This document shows, in pieces, positions 53,201-63,200 of a DNA stretch of 64,000 nucleotides (position 1 is the first letter of the stretch; every line of letters begins with the position of its first letter). Location of the stretch: positions 62,001 to 126,000 of the forward strand of contig CAJUKY010000001.1 in NCBI GenBank assembly GCA_910587055.1, given 5' to 3'. The stretch is from Candidatus Gastranaerophilales bacterium (GTDB taxonomy: Bacteria; Cyanobacteriota; Vampirovibrionia; Gastranaerophilales; Gastranaerophilaceae). The notes beneath the pieces were generated by a model. The model had not been told where the DNA came from. It ran no database searches and worked only from the letters and a program-made list of their open reading frames with translations. Made by a program: the position numbers and the translations under genes.

Positions 53201-54100
53201 TTCACAGGTTAAAGTTGACCTTACATCAACTTCGGTTAGATTTAAATCTTTAATTTTTGCAATATCATCACGGTTCATAGTTGTATTTTTTTCAACCAGA
53301 ACATTTCCGTCTTTGTCAACTATATCCTGTGCGATTGTTCTTCCTAAAAGTCTGTCTAATAAAGGTACAATTGCGTTTTCACCGTCCATAATAGCGGTTA
53401 ATTTAATGGATTTTTGAGTGTGACAATCTGCATCTCTTATGATTACATCCTGTGCAACGTCAACAAGCCTTCTTGTTAAGTATCCTGAGTCAGCTGTTTT
53501 TAACGCCGTGTCTACAAGACCCTTACGTGCACCGTATGATGAAATAACGTATTCGGTACAGGATAAGCCTTCTTTAAAGTTTGATTTAATAGGAAGGTCG
53601 ATAATCTGTCCCTGTGCATCTGCCATCAAACCTCTCATACCAACAAGCTGTGATACCTGAGATAAGTTACCTCTCGCACCGGAGAATGCCATCATATAAA
53701 CGGGGTTTAATCTGTCAAAGTTTTCAACAACCTGCTCTGTCAGCCTTGCAGTTGTCTCAGACCATGTGTCAATAACCTTTGTATAACGTTCAACCTCTGT
53801 AATTTCGCCTTTCATATAACGATAAGTTGATTGTTCAATCTGTTCCTGAGCTTCTTTTAAAAGTTTGCCCTTAACGGATGGAACTGAAAGGTCATGGATT
53901 GAAATTGTGGTTCCTGCTTTTGTTGCATATTTAAAACCGAGGTTTTTAAGGTTATTTGCAAGTTCTGCGGTTTTAGCTCCGCCCCATTCAAGATAAATTT
54001 GGGCAAGAAGCTTGTTTAAACCTTTTTTATCAACGGTTTTATTTATATATTCAACATGCTTTTTCTTTTTATTTGCACTTTCAGGAGTTAAAGTTGTCAT
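50246..54100 (-). CDS. rpoC2: RNA polymerase beta-prime subunit (split form)
   Basis: A 1284-residue C-terminal half of bacterial beta-prime. It begins with the bridge-helix and secondary-channel region ([40 protein letters not shown]), the second zinc site ([14 protein letters not shown] with an earlier Cys in RDADC) and [20 protein letters not shown], the trigger loop, near residue 342. The counterpart [15 protein letters not shown] is not until about residue 1020, so roughly 650 residues are inserted there as repeated sandwich-barrel-like modules, as in cyanobacterial SI3. It lies 57 bp after rpoC1. The split is a conserved lineage trait, not a frameshift. Confidence 0.96.
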   Translation of the reverse strand: [1284 protein letters not shown]

Positions 54101-54157
54101 TTTTTATATTTCCCTCTTTTATTAATTCAATTTTATGTTCTTTAAAAGAATTTTTTT

Positions 54158-55870
54158 CTATGCAAGAATTGATTTTCTAACCGTTTCGTTAAATACAATT
54201 CTTCCGGCTGTGGTTTCAATTCTCTTTCCTTCATCATCTCTTACGACAATCTTGTCATGGAGTTTAATATTTCCCAATTCAAGAGCTGAAATTGCATCCA
54301 TAAAGTTATGGAAATAACCTTTAACAGGAGAGTTTTCATCTTTTAGAATTGTTAAATAATAAATACCGAGTACCATATCCTGAGAAGGTGTAATAATCGG
54401 CTTGCCGGTTGCAGGAGCAAGGATATTGTTTGTAGCGAGCATTAACATTCTGGCTTCCGTTTGCGCTTCAATTGATAAAGGTACGTGAACCGCCATCTGG
54501 TCACCGTCAAAGTCTGCGTTAAATGCTGTACATACAAGCGGGTGTAATTGAATAGCTCTGCCTTCAACAAGGATTGGTTCAAATGCCTGAATACCAAGTC
54601 TGTGAAGGGTCGGGGCACGGTTTAATAACACAGGGTGTCCGTCAACCACTTCTTCTAAGATATCCCAAACAATGGGCTCTGATCTTTCAATCTTTTTCTT
54701 AGCTGATTTAATATTTTGAACCAAACCGCGTTCTATTAATTTATTAACAACAAACGGCTTAAACAATTCAATAGCCATTTCTTTCGGAAGACCGCACTGA
54801 TTTAAGCTCAGCTGCGGACCTACAACGATAACGGAACGGCCGGAGTAGTCAACACGTTTACCTAATAAGTTCTGTCTGAAACGACCCTGTTTACCTTCGA
54901 TAATATTTGAAAGTGATTTTAAAGGTCTTGAATTCGGGCCTACAACGGTTCTTCCGCGTCTGCCATTATCAATAAGCGCATCAACGGCTTCCTGAAGCAT
55001 TCTTTTTTCGTTTCTAACGATGATTTCAGGAGCGCCCATTTCCAATAATCTTGCAAGACGGTTATTTCTGTTTATTACACGTCTGTATAAATCGTTTAAA
55101 TCGGATGTTGCAAAACGTCCGCCGTCCAATTGAACCATAGGTCTCAAATCCGGAGGAGTAACGGGGAGAACATCCATAATAAACCATGTGGGTTCTGTTT
55201 CAGATTCAATCAAGGATTCAACCAATCTCAATCTTTTGATTAATTTTGCCCTCTTTTGAACCGAACCGCCTGCTGAATCAAGCTCTGCCCTGATGTCATC
55301 GGCTAATTTATTTAATTCAATTTCAGCAAGAAGTTCTTTAACAACCTCGGCACCGATACCTACTTTCAAGCCGCTTTCTTCGTTTTCTAAAATATAATCT
55401 TCATATTCTTCTTCGGATAATAGCTGGAATTTTCTAAAGGGGCTTTCGCCGGGGTCTACAACAACATAATTGTTGAAATAGATAATTTGTTCCAAATCTT
55501 TAAGAGTCATATCAAGTAAAAGACCAAGATAGCTCGGGATACCTTTTAAGAACCAGATATGGCTCACGGGAGCTGCAAGCTTAATATGGCCTAATCTGTG
55601 ACGACGGACTTTGGAATCGGTTACTTCAACCCCGCATCGTTCACAGATAATACCTTTATGACGTACTCTTTTATATTTACCGCAATAGCATTCCCAGTCT
55701 TTAGAGGGTCCAAAAATTCTTTCACAGAAAAGACCGTCTCTTTCAGGTTTTAAGGTTCTGTAGTTAATGGTTTCAGGCTTTGTTACTTCGCCGTATGACC
55801 ATTTTAGAACTCTTTCGCTTGATGCGATTGAAATTCGTATATAATCAAAATAATCTATGCTTGTTGACAC
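54158..55870 (-). CDS. rpoC1: RNA polymerase gamma subunit (N-terminal half of beta-prime)
   Basis: A 570-residue N-terminal half of beta-prime. The first zinc ribbon is ECYCGKYKRVRHKGIICERC, followed by the clamp and lid-rudder segments and the active-site NADFDGDQMAVHVPLS near residues 445-460, whose three Asp bind catalytic Mg. The protein ends normally at NETVRKSILA, which corresponds to the split point of cyanobacterial RpoC1/RpoC2. It is 52 bp after rpoB and 57 bp before rpoC2, all in one operon. Confidence 0.96.
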   Translation of the reverse strand: MSTSIDYFDYIRISIASSERVLKWSYGEVTKPETINYRTLKPERDGLFCERIFGPSKDWECYCGKYKRVRHKGIICERCGVEVTDSKVRRHRLGHIKLAAPVSHIWFLKGIPSYLGLLLDMTLKDLEQIIYFNNYVVVDPGESPFRKFQLLSEEEYEDYILENEESGLKVGIGAEVVKELLAEIELNKLADDIRAELDSAGGSVQKRAKLIKRLRLVESLIESETEPTWFIMDVLPVTPPDLRPMVQLDGGRFATSDLNDLYRRVINRNNRLARLLEMGAPEIIVRNEKRMLQEAVDALIDNGRRGRTVVGPNSRPLKSLSNIIEGKQGRFRQNLLGKRVDYSGRSVIVVGPQLSLNQCGLPKEMAIELFKPFVVNKLIERGLVQNIKSAKKKIERSEPIVWDILEEVVDGHPVLLNRAPTLHRLGIQAFEPILVEGRAIQLHPLVCTAFNADFDGDQMAVHVPLSIEAQTEARMLMLATNNILAPATGKPIITPSQDMVLGIYYLTILKDENSPVKGYFHNFMDAISALELGNIKLHDKIVVRDDEGKRIETTAGRIVFNETVRKSILA

Positions 55871-55922
55871 TTTATATTGCTCCTTAATTCTTCATTAATG
55901 TATCTTTTTTTGAGTCTTTAAA

Positions 55923-58900
55923 TTAGTCTTTAAAGCTTGTCGGTGTTTCAAAGAAATTGATATTCAATAATTCTGAATCCATATCTGATAAAACTCTTTT
56001 CGGAGCGGATTTTCTAAGATCATCCATATCAGACATTAAATCAACTTCTTCACCGCCTTTTTTCGCTACAGCTATATCAAGACCGATACTTTGCAATTCG
56101 CGGACAAGTACCTTGAATGATTCAGGAATGCCCGGACGCGGGATATTATCGCCCTTAACGATAGCTTCATAGGCTCTGCTTCTTCCGTTAACATCATCTG
56201 ATTTGATTGTTAACATTTCTTGAAGAGTATAAGCTGCACCGTAAGCTTCAAGTGCCCAAACTTCCATTTCCCCGAACCTCTGGCCGCCAAATTGTGCTTT
56301 ACCGCCTAAAGGCTGCTGGGTAACAAGCGAATAAGGACCTGTACTTCTTGCGTGAATCTTATCATCAACAAGGTGAACAAGTTTCAAGATATATGAAAGA
56401 CCGACAGCAACAGGCTCATCAAACGGTTCACCGGTTCTGCCGTCATAAAGTATTACTTTACCATCTTCCCTAACCCAGTCACAACCTGACTCTTTAATAC
56501 CTTTAATTAATTCTTCGCGGGTAGCAACCTCAGATTGAGCGGCACCGTACATTTCATCGAAAGGAGGCGCCATATAGTGGTTTCCTGTTAAGTATGCTGC
56601 TAAACCTAATAAGCATTCATAAGTTTGGCCTACATTCATACGGGAAGGAACACCAAGAGGATTTAATACAATATCAATCGGTGTACCGTCGGGTAAGAAC
56701 GGCATATCTTCTTTCGGAAGAATTCTTGATACAATACCTTTGTTTCCGTGACGTCCTGAAAGTTTATCGCCTACTGAAATCTTTCTCTTTTGAGCGATAT
56801 AAACTCTGATTACGGTATTTGCACCCGGAGGAAGCTCATCCCCTTTTTCACGGTCAAATACTTTAACGTCGACTACTCTTCCGCCTTCACCATGTGGAAC
56901 ACGGAGAGAATTATCTTTAACATCTCTTGCTTTTTCGGCAAAGATTGCTCTTAAAAGTTTTTCTTCGGGAGGATGCTCGGATTCGCCCTTCGGTGTAATT
57001 TTACCAACAAGAATATCGTCAGCATAAACTCTTGCACCTATTCTTACAATACCTCTTTCATCAAGGTGTCTTACAGCATCTTCAGATACGTTCGGAACTT
57101 CTCTTGTGATTTCTTCAGGTCCAAGTTTTGTTTGACGGGCATCTATTTCAAGTTTTTCAATGTGAACTGATGTAAATACATCGTCATAAACAAGTCTTTC
57201 GTTAATCAGGATAGCATCTTCGTAGTTATAGCCTTCCCATGGCATATAGGCAACAAGAACGTTTTTGCCGAGTGATAATTCGCCCATATGAGTTGAAGCG
57301 CCGTCAGCTATAACATCGCCTGCTTTAACTTTCTGGCCTGCTCTAACAAGAGGTTTTTGGTTAATGCAGGTATCCTGGTTGGATCTTATATATTTTAATA
57401 ACGGATACTGATAAATTTTACCGTCATTACCTTTAATATGGATTTCTTCGCCGACAACCCTTATAACTTCACCGTCCACTTCAGAAACAGACACCATGCC
57501 TGAATCTTTTGCCGCTCTTTTTTCTAACCCAGTACCTACAACGGGTCTTTGGGTAATCAAAAGAGGAACTGCCTGACGCTGCATGTTTGAACCCATCAGG
57601 GCACGGTTAGCATCATCGTGTTCAATAAAAGGAATTAATGATGTTGCAACAGAGATAATCTGAATAGGTGAAACGCCGAAATAGTCAACCTTTTTAGAAT
57701 CGCCCATAGTAAACTCTGAACGGTATCTTACAGGTATGAAGGGTTCTTTAATTCTTCTGTTTTCATCCAATTCAACGTCAGCAGGAGCCACACGGTAGTT
57801 TTCATCTTCATCCGCTGTTAAATAGTGAACTTCTTCCGTTACAACACCGTCTTTTACAACGAAGAACGGAGATTCAATAAAGCCGTAGTCATTAACTCTT
57901 GCGTGAGTTGCAAGAGAGCCGATAAGACCTGCGTTCGGTCCTTCAGGTGTTTCAACCGGGCAGATACGTCCGTATTGGGAAGGATGGATGTCACGAACCG
58001 CAAAACCTGCGCGTTCTCTCATCAAACCGCCGGGTCCTAAGGCTGAAATACGTCTTTTATGCGTTAATTCCGCAAGCGGGTTTGTCTGGTCCATAAACTG
58101 TGATAACTGTGATGAACCAAAGAACTCTTTAATTGCAGCATTTAACGGTTTTACGTTTAATAAATTTAAAGGTGTTAAAGTTTCGGAATCCTGAAGAGTC
58201 ATTCTTTCTTTAACAATTCTTTCAATTCTTGATAAACCTACTCTGAATTGGTTTTGAAGAAGTTCGCCCACAGAGCGGATTCTTCTGTTACCCAAGTGGT
58301 CAATATCGTCAAGAACGCCTTCGTCATAGGTTAAGTTGATTAAGTATTCAACTCCTGCAACAATATCTTGAACAGTGATTGTTCTTTGAGTTTCAGGAAG
58401 GTTTAAGCCTAATTTTTTGTTTAATTTATAACGGCCGACTTTTCCTATGTCGTATTTCTTTTCATCGAAAAATCTTGCTTCCAAAATTGAACGGCCGCCC
58501 GCAGCTGATGCAGGATCACCTGGTCTCAATTTTTTGTAAACTTCAATTAAAGCTTCATCCGTTGAATTTGTTGTATCTTTTTCAAGAGTTTTCTTTAAGA
58601 ATTCAAAGTGGGTAAATAAGGTTTCCATTTCAACAGGAGTAATACCCAGAGCTTTTAATAAAGTTGTAGCTAAGATTTTTCTGTTTTTATCAATTTTTAC
58701 ATAAACCAAATCGTTTGAATCGGTTTCAATTTTAAGCCAAGCACCGCGGTTTGGAATTAAAGTAGCATTGTAAAGACGTTTTCCTGTTGGGGAAACTTCT
58801 TTTTTATAATATATACCGGGGCTTCTTACAATTTGAGATACAATAACACGCTCCGCACCGTTTACGATAAATGTACCTTTATCGGTCATAGTGGGGATAT

Positions 58901-59237
58901 CGCCAATGTATACTTCCTGCTCTTTGATTTCGCCTGAATCACGGTTTACAAGCCTCATCATAACTTTTAATTGTTTTGAATAGGTTGAATCGTGAATTCT
59001 TGCTTCTTCGATTGTATATTTAGGGTTATCGAATGTATAGTTCGGAAGAAAATGCAATTCCAATCTTCCTGTATAGTCTTTAATAGGCGAAAAAGATAAG
59101 AGCTCTTCTTTTAAGCCTTCTTTTAAGAACCATTCAAACGATTTCTTCTGAATTTCAATCAAATCAGGAAGTTCGCTCAAACGGGTCGGTGGAATGCCCA
59201 TAGGAGTAACTCTTGTTGCATATTGTGTTGTTGACAT
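55923..59237 (-). CDS. rpoB: RNA polymerase beta subunit
   Basis: A 1104-residue beta subunit, the length usual in cyanobacteria and shorter than E. coli (1342) because lineage insertions are absent. Recognisable blocks: the rifampicin region with SQLSQFMDQTNPLAELTHKR followed by RRISALGPGGL, NMQRQAVPLL, the KRKISVGDKLSGRHGNKGIV active-site block and the C-terminal GGKAQFGGQRFGEMEVWALE. The rif region keeps the wild-type-like residues (Gln, Asp, His, Ser). First gene of rpoB-rpoC1-rpoC2; the rplKAJL genes that precede rpoB in many bacteria are not upstream. Confidence 0.97.
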   Translation of the reverse strand: MSTTQYATRVTPMGIPPTRLSELPDLIEIQKKSFEWFLKEGLKEELLSFSPIKDYTGRLELHFLPNYTFDNPKYTIEEARIHDSTYSKQLKVMMRLVNRDSGEIKEQEVYIGDIPTMTDKGTFIVNGAERVIVSQIVRSPGIYYKKEVSPTGKRLYNATLIPNRGAWLKIETDSNDLVYVKIDKNRKILATTLLKALGITPVEMETLFTHFEFLKKTLEKDTTNSTDEALIEVYKKLRPGDPASAAGGRSILEARFFDEKKYDIGKVGRYKLNKKLGLNLPETQRTITVQDIVAGVEYLINLTYDEGVLDDIDHLGNRRIRSVGELLQNQFRVGLSRIERIVKERMTLQDSETLTPLNLLNVKPLNAAIKEFFGSSQLSQFMDQTNPLAELTHKRRISALGPGGLMRERAGFAVRDIHPSQYGRICPVETPEGPNAGLIGSLATHARVNDYGFIESPFFVVKDGVVTEEVHYLTADEDENYRVAPADVELDENRRIKEPFIPVRYRSEFTMGDSKKVDYFGVSPIQIISVATSLIPFIEHDDANRALMGSNMQRQAVPLLITQRPVVGTGLEKRAAKDSGMVSVSEVDGEVIRVVGEEIHIKGNDGKIYQYPLLKYIRSNQDTCINQKPLVRAGQKVKAGDVIADGASTHMGELSLGKNVLVAYMPWEGYNYEDAILINERLVYDDVFTSVHIEKLEIDARQTKLGPEEITREVPNVSEDAVRHLDERGIVRIGARVYADDILVGKITPKGESEHPPEEKLLRAIFAEKARDVKDNSLRVPHGEGGRVVDVKVFDREKGDELPPGANTVIRVYIAQKRKISVGDKLSGRHGNKGIVSRILPKEDMPFLPDGTPIDIVLNPLGVPSRMNVGQTYECLLGLAAYLTGNHYMAPPFDEMYGAAQSEVATREELIKGIKESGCDWVREDGKVILYDGRTGEPFDEPVAVGLSYILKLVHLVDDKIHARSTGPYSLVTQQPLGGKAQFGGQRFGEMEVWALEAYGAAYTLQEMLTIKSDDVNGRSRAYEAIVKGDNIPRPGIPESFKVLVRELQSIGLDIAVAKKGGEEVDLMSDMDDLRKSAPKRVLSDMDSELLNINFFETPTSFKD

Positions 59238-59249
59238 TTAAGTACCTCT

Positions 59250-59277
59250 AATATATGTAATTACAAATTAAATTCAA
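59250..59277 (-). promoter_or_regulatory. candidate rpoB promoter
   Basis: On the minus strand TTGAAT (59272-59277), a 16-bp spacer and TATATT (59250-59255) lie just upstream of the AGAGG ribosome site and the rpoB ATG. Suggested by sequence only; a further upstream promoter is possible in the 289-bp divergent region. Confidence 0.4.
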
Positions 59278-59526
59278 GCTTGTTTTATAAAATATTAGTG
59301 TTTTTGTTGTTTAATGCGCCTCTTTATTTTTTAAAATGCAATTCTAATCCCATTTTATACAATAAATTTAGCTTAAATCATCTTATCGCGTAAAGGTTTT
59401 AAGTCAAGCAAGAAAATTTACAAACTGTTACATTTTGACATTTTTATAAATATATATCCGAAAGTTTTTAGCATTTAATTCATATTCACGATTTATATAT
59501 GCTTTGAATAGGCTTATAATATTTCT

Positions 59527-60189
59527 ATGAAACGGATATTTTTTTTAATATTTATGCTGTTTTGCATTACAGGCAAGGCGTCTGCTGACTTTATGCCGGC
59601 TTATACAAACTCAATAAATCATTTCGGAATCGGCGCAGCAAGGGTTACAAACTATATTGAAATTTATGAAAAACCTGATTTGAATTCAGGTGTTAAGGAA
59701 CGAATTTACTGGAATAGCGCAGGAAATTATATCGCGGAAGATAAAAACAATAAAAATCCAAACGATGTTTTTATCGTATATATGCCCGATGAAAACAGAG
59801 TATTTTTAAGCGCGGAAGACGAAAATGAAGAATGGATAAATGTTTGTTATAACCAGAAAAAAAAGGAATTCGGCTGGATAAAAAAAGAAAACGGCAAACA
59901 TGGGGCCAAATTTTATCTTTACAGAGATTTAATTTTTGAATACGGGAAGAAATACGGTTTTTATACATTTAGAAATCTGCCCGAAAATTTAAAAACACTG
60001 CACAGTTCACCAAATGCAAATTCAAGCATTGTAGATGATTTTAATTACCCGAAATATATAAGCCCATGGCTTATTCAAGGAAACTGGATACTTGTTAAGG
60101 TAACTACTGCAGACAATCAGACCAAAACCGGCTGGTTCCGCTGGCGCTCAGATGACGGCAGGTTATTCGGATTTGTAAATTTTAAATAA
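59527..60189 (+). CDS. secreted SH3-like domain protein
   Basis: A 220-residue protein with signal peptide (MKRIFFLIFMLFCITGKASA-DF). Two SH3b-like segments are suggested: residues about 38-125 (YIEIYEKPDLNSGVKERIYW then EEWINVCYNQKKKEFGWIKK) and about 150-215 (TLHSSPNANSSIV then GNWILVKVTTADNQTKTGWF), with the typical W-x-x-V...GWI/GWF ends. Such domains bind peptidoglycan or protein ligands in the periplasm. A TATAAT box (59515-59520) ends 6 nt before the ATG and no ribosome site is seen, so the message may be leaderless. Divergent from rpoB. Confidence 0.75.
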   Translation: MKRIFFLIFMLFCITGKASADFMPAYTNSINHFGIGAARVTNYIEIYEKPDLNSGVKERIYWNSAGNYIAEDKNNKNPNDVFIVYMPDENRVFLSAEDENEEWINVCYNQKKKEFGWIKKENGKHGAKFYLYRDLIFEYGKKYGFYTFRNLPENLKTLHSSPNANSSIVDDFNYPKYISPWLIQGNWILVKVTTADNQTKTGWFRWRSDDGRLFGFVNFK

Positions 60190-60192
60190 ATT

Positions 60193-60222
60193 AAAAAGCG
60201 GAGCTTTATAACCCCGCTTTTA
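60193..60222. terminator. bidirectional terminator
   Basis: An 8-bp stem AAAAGCGG/CCGCTTTT with A/T runs at both ends lies between the SH3-like gene and the convergent GH13 gene. Confidence 0.75.
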
Positions 60223-60239
60223 ATATAATTTATACTGTT

Positions 60240-63200
60240 TTATGCTACTTTATAGAATACGTTTGCAACATCATCAAGTTTGATGTCTTCAGGCTTGCTC
60301 ATACCGCGGGATGTTGCCATACCTTCGCGGATAAGCTTTCCGTTTTTCACAACATAGTTTTCTTTGCCGGGTTCATACTGTGCCGTAACCGGATTATACT
60401 CAAGTTTTTTGTATTTATCTCCGTCTTTTGCAACGCATCCTGCAGGATTACCGTAAGGATCAAGATATTCTAAATCAATATGGGATATTTCATCAGCTTC
60501 GCCTGAAAGGTATGCTTTTGAATCATAGTTTTCCGTATCCATTTGCTTATTTGAATAAACAACAAGAACATTTGAACCTTTATCGTTATATTTAAATAAC
60601 GCCGTATGAGATGCGTTATTGGCATCGTCCCCTGCGCTCTTTTGCGGAACAACAAGAGGAGAACCGTCAGCTATGGCTGATAAGCCCTTCATTTTGTGAA
60701 CATTTGCGGCGGCTGTTGTATGATTATATAAATCCTTTACAAATTCCTTGCCTTCCGCATCATCATTAATCCAGCTGTGGTGGATAATATTTCTGATTGC
60801 AAGTTCAACGTTTTTAGTCGGAGTTTCATAGCCTGAATGAGCCATTTCATCCCCTGCAAATAATGTGGGAACACCGACAGAAAACATCATCATACGGAGC
60901 ATTGAAGATAATTTTTCCGTATCGGGTGCAAGCTTGGAAAATGTTTCATTGTAAAGTTCGGTTTCTTTTGCGGATAATTCTTTATTTGTTGATTTTAAAC
61001 CGCCCGAAATACTCCATTTCATTCCTTTTGTTTCAGAAAGGTATCTTGCCTGCTGGATAACATCTTTCAAGGTAATATCAAACGGAAGGTAGCCGAATGT
61101 TCTTGACCTTTCCATTGTACCTGTTGTCTGCTTTAAGAATTTGCCCTGAGATAAATCGGCTATTGCCTGTTTTACCGTTTCAAGCTCCTGAGCGCTTATA
61201 ATGCCTTCATAGCTTTCTTCAAACATTTGAAGGTATTTTTCGCCGACAGCTACTGCCATGGAGCTTACTTTATCCAGTTCATTATCACGTGATACTCTTG
61301 AAACAGCCTTTGCTCTGTTTTTAAAGTCAGAAACTTTTTCATCTCTTTCCTTGGGATTATCCTTATGATTCTGCAGGTCACTTAAGAACATTTCCATATC
61401 AAGCGCCATACAGTGCAGCGGACGCGGTTTATCATGGTTATTTACAAATATATGGCTGTGGTTAATAAACTGGGGAGAATTTTTACTGAAAAAGCCTTTA
61501 AGACCATCTTCAAAAGTCTTCATATTATATAATCTGCCGCCATGGATAGGATTACCCTTATCATCTTTGCCGTTCCAGTGTTCCGTTACGCCGAATTCAA
61601 AGTTCTGTCCGAATAATTCAGGATATAAACCGTAGAAAGTATCGTAGTTACTGCCTGTTGTAGCACCGGTTTTTTCATAAAGCATTCTCTCGGCTATTTC
61701 AGGGTTTACATACTTACCGAAATCTTCTGCCTGCATTGCTTCATTTGATTTACCGGATTTTGCGGCAAATTTATTTTTATTTGAAGCCTGATAGCTTGAA
61801 AATTCCCACAGGTTTGTAACTTCGGCAATTGTATATGCAGCGGGATTGTATTTTCTGATATTTTCAATAAATCCGCCCCAAAAATCAATTACATCATCCC
61901 AGCATTTTTCAAATGTGACATGCGGATTGTTTTCACGTCTTTTGTCAAGGTCTGCAACGTCTTTTGCAGCATCAAAACGCCAGTTTAAGCCGGCGCCCGT
62001 TTTGTTTATAACGGCACGCGCAGTTTTAATACCGTCCAAATCAACATCTTTAAACCTTGTATATAAAGCATTTACAAGATCTGAGTTATCTTTATCAATA
62101 ATATTATTAAAGCCCTCTTTTAATTGTGTTAAAAGAGCGCTAGCTTCATTTTTGGGTTCATTCGGTTCATTAATACCGAGGCCCGTAAGTCCTTTATACT
62201 TAAGTTCTTCGTCGTATTCGGCTTTGCCTTCTTTATCAAATTCCACAAAGTCATCATGAGGGAACAGCGCTTTTACAACGCCGTATTTCATAATATCGGA
62301 TGTAACAATATCCGTTACAAATTTACCGTATTCAGTGAAATGGACAGCGTTTCCGCCTTTAAATATTTTTTGTCCGGCAGGCATTTTTGCGTCTAATTTA
62401 CCCAGAACAGACATTACATACTTCTGCATTGAATCCTTATAAAGGCTTTTTGCATCCTGCGGCATTTTTTCAAGAAGTTCCGCTTTGGAAGCATGTTCAT
62501 CAATATTTTTGCCTGTAGGTCTAGGGGTAATTTGAGGCATTGATAAAACTGCCGTTAAATCAGGTGCAAATTCTACACTTTCAAGCGGAAAATCAACAAT
62601 TGCATCAAGCAAAATTTTATCATCTGATTTATTTTTGAATTTTTCATTGAAATTTTTATTAAATTCAGGCGTGTTGATAATATAAGACAAACTGTTTATT
62701 TCGGCATTACTCATTTTATGTTTCCTGCCGATTTCATTAAGCGCAGCAGCTCCTTTTTGGCCTATATTTTTTGCAATATGCTCAACAAGGGCATCATCTG
62801 TTAATTTTGTCCAGTATGAAGCAATATTGTAATAATAATTTTTAACCTGTTTATTCCCCACAATATTAGCAGGATCGTTTGAAGGATTTGAAATATTTGC
62901 CTTAAATAAGTCTACTTCGCCATCCCAATTGTTTACGCCTCCTGACAGAGATTTAGTTGTAATTGAATAGTGAGGAAACTGCAAAAATGTATCATAACCT
63001 TTTTTAACTTTAGAAGGTTTATGTCTATGAATTTCTGAAGCATAGCCTTCTTCCTGCAATTGTTTTAAGCTTGCGCCTCTTGTCTGAAATCTTGCATCTT
63101 CAGGATCAACTTCAAAATAAAATGGCTGCACGGAATCCTGATGGGTTGCAATATCATAGTGATTTTCAAGATCCTGATTTGTATAATTCGTAATCAGATT

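Noticed and set aside
50246..55870. rpoC broken by a frameshift or stop
   Set aside because: The two parts are separated by 57 bp, each has its own start, and the break coincides with the known cyanobacterial rpoC1/rpoC2 split.
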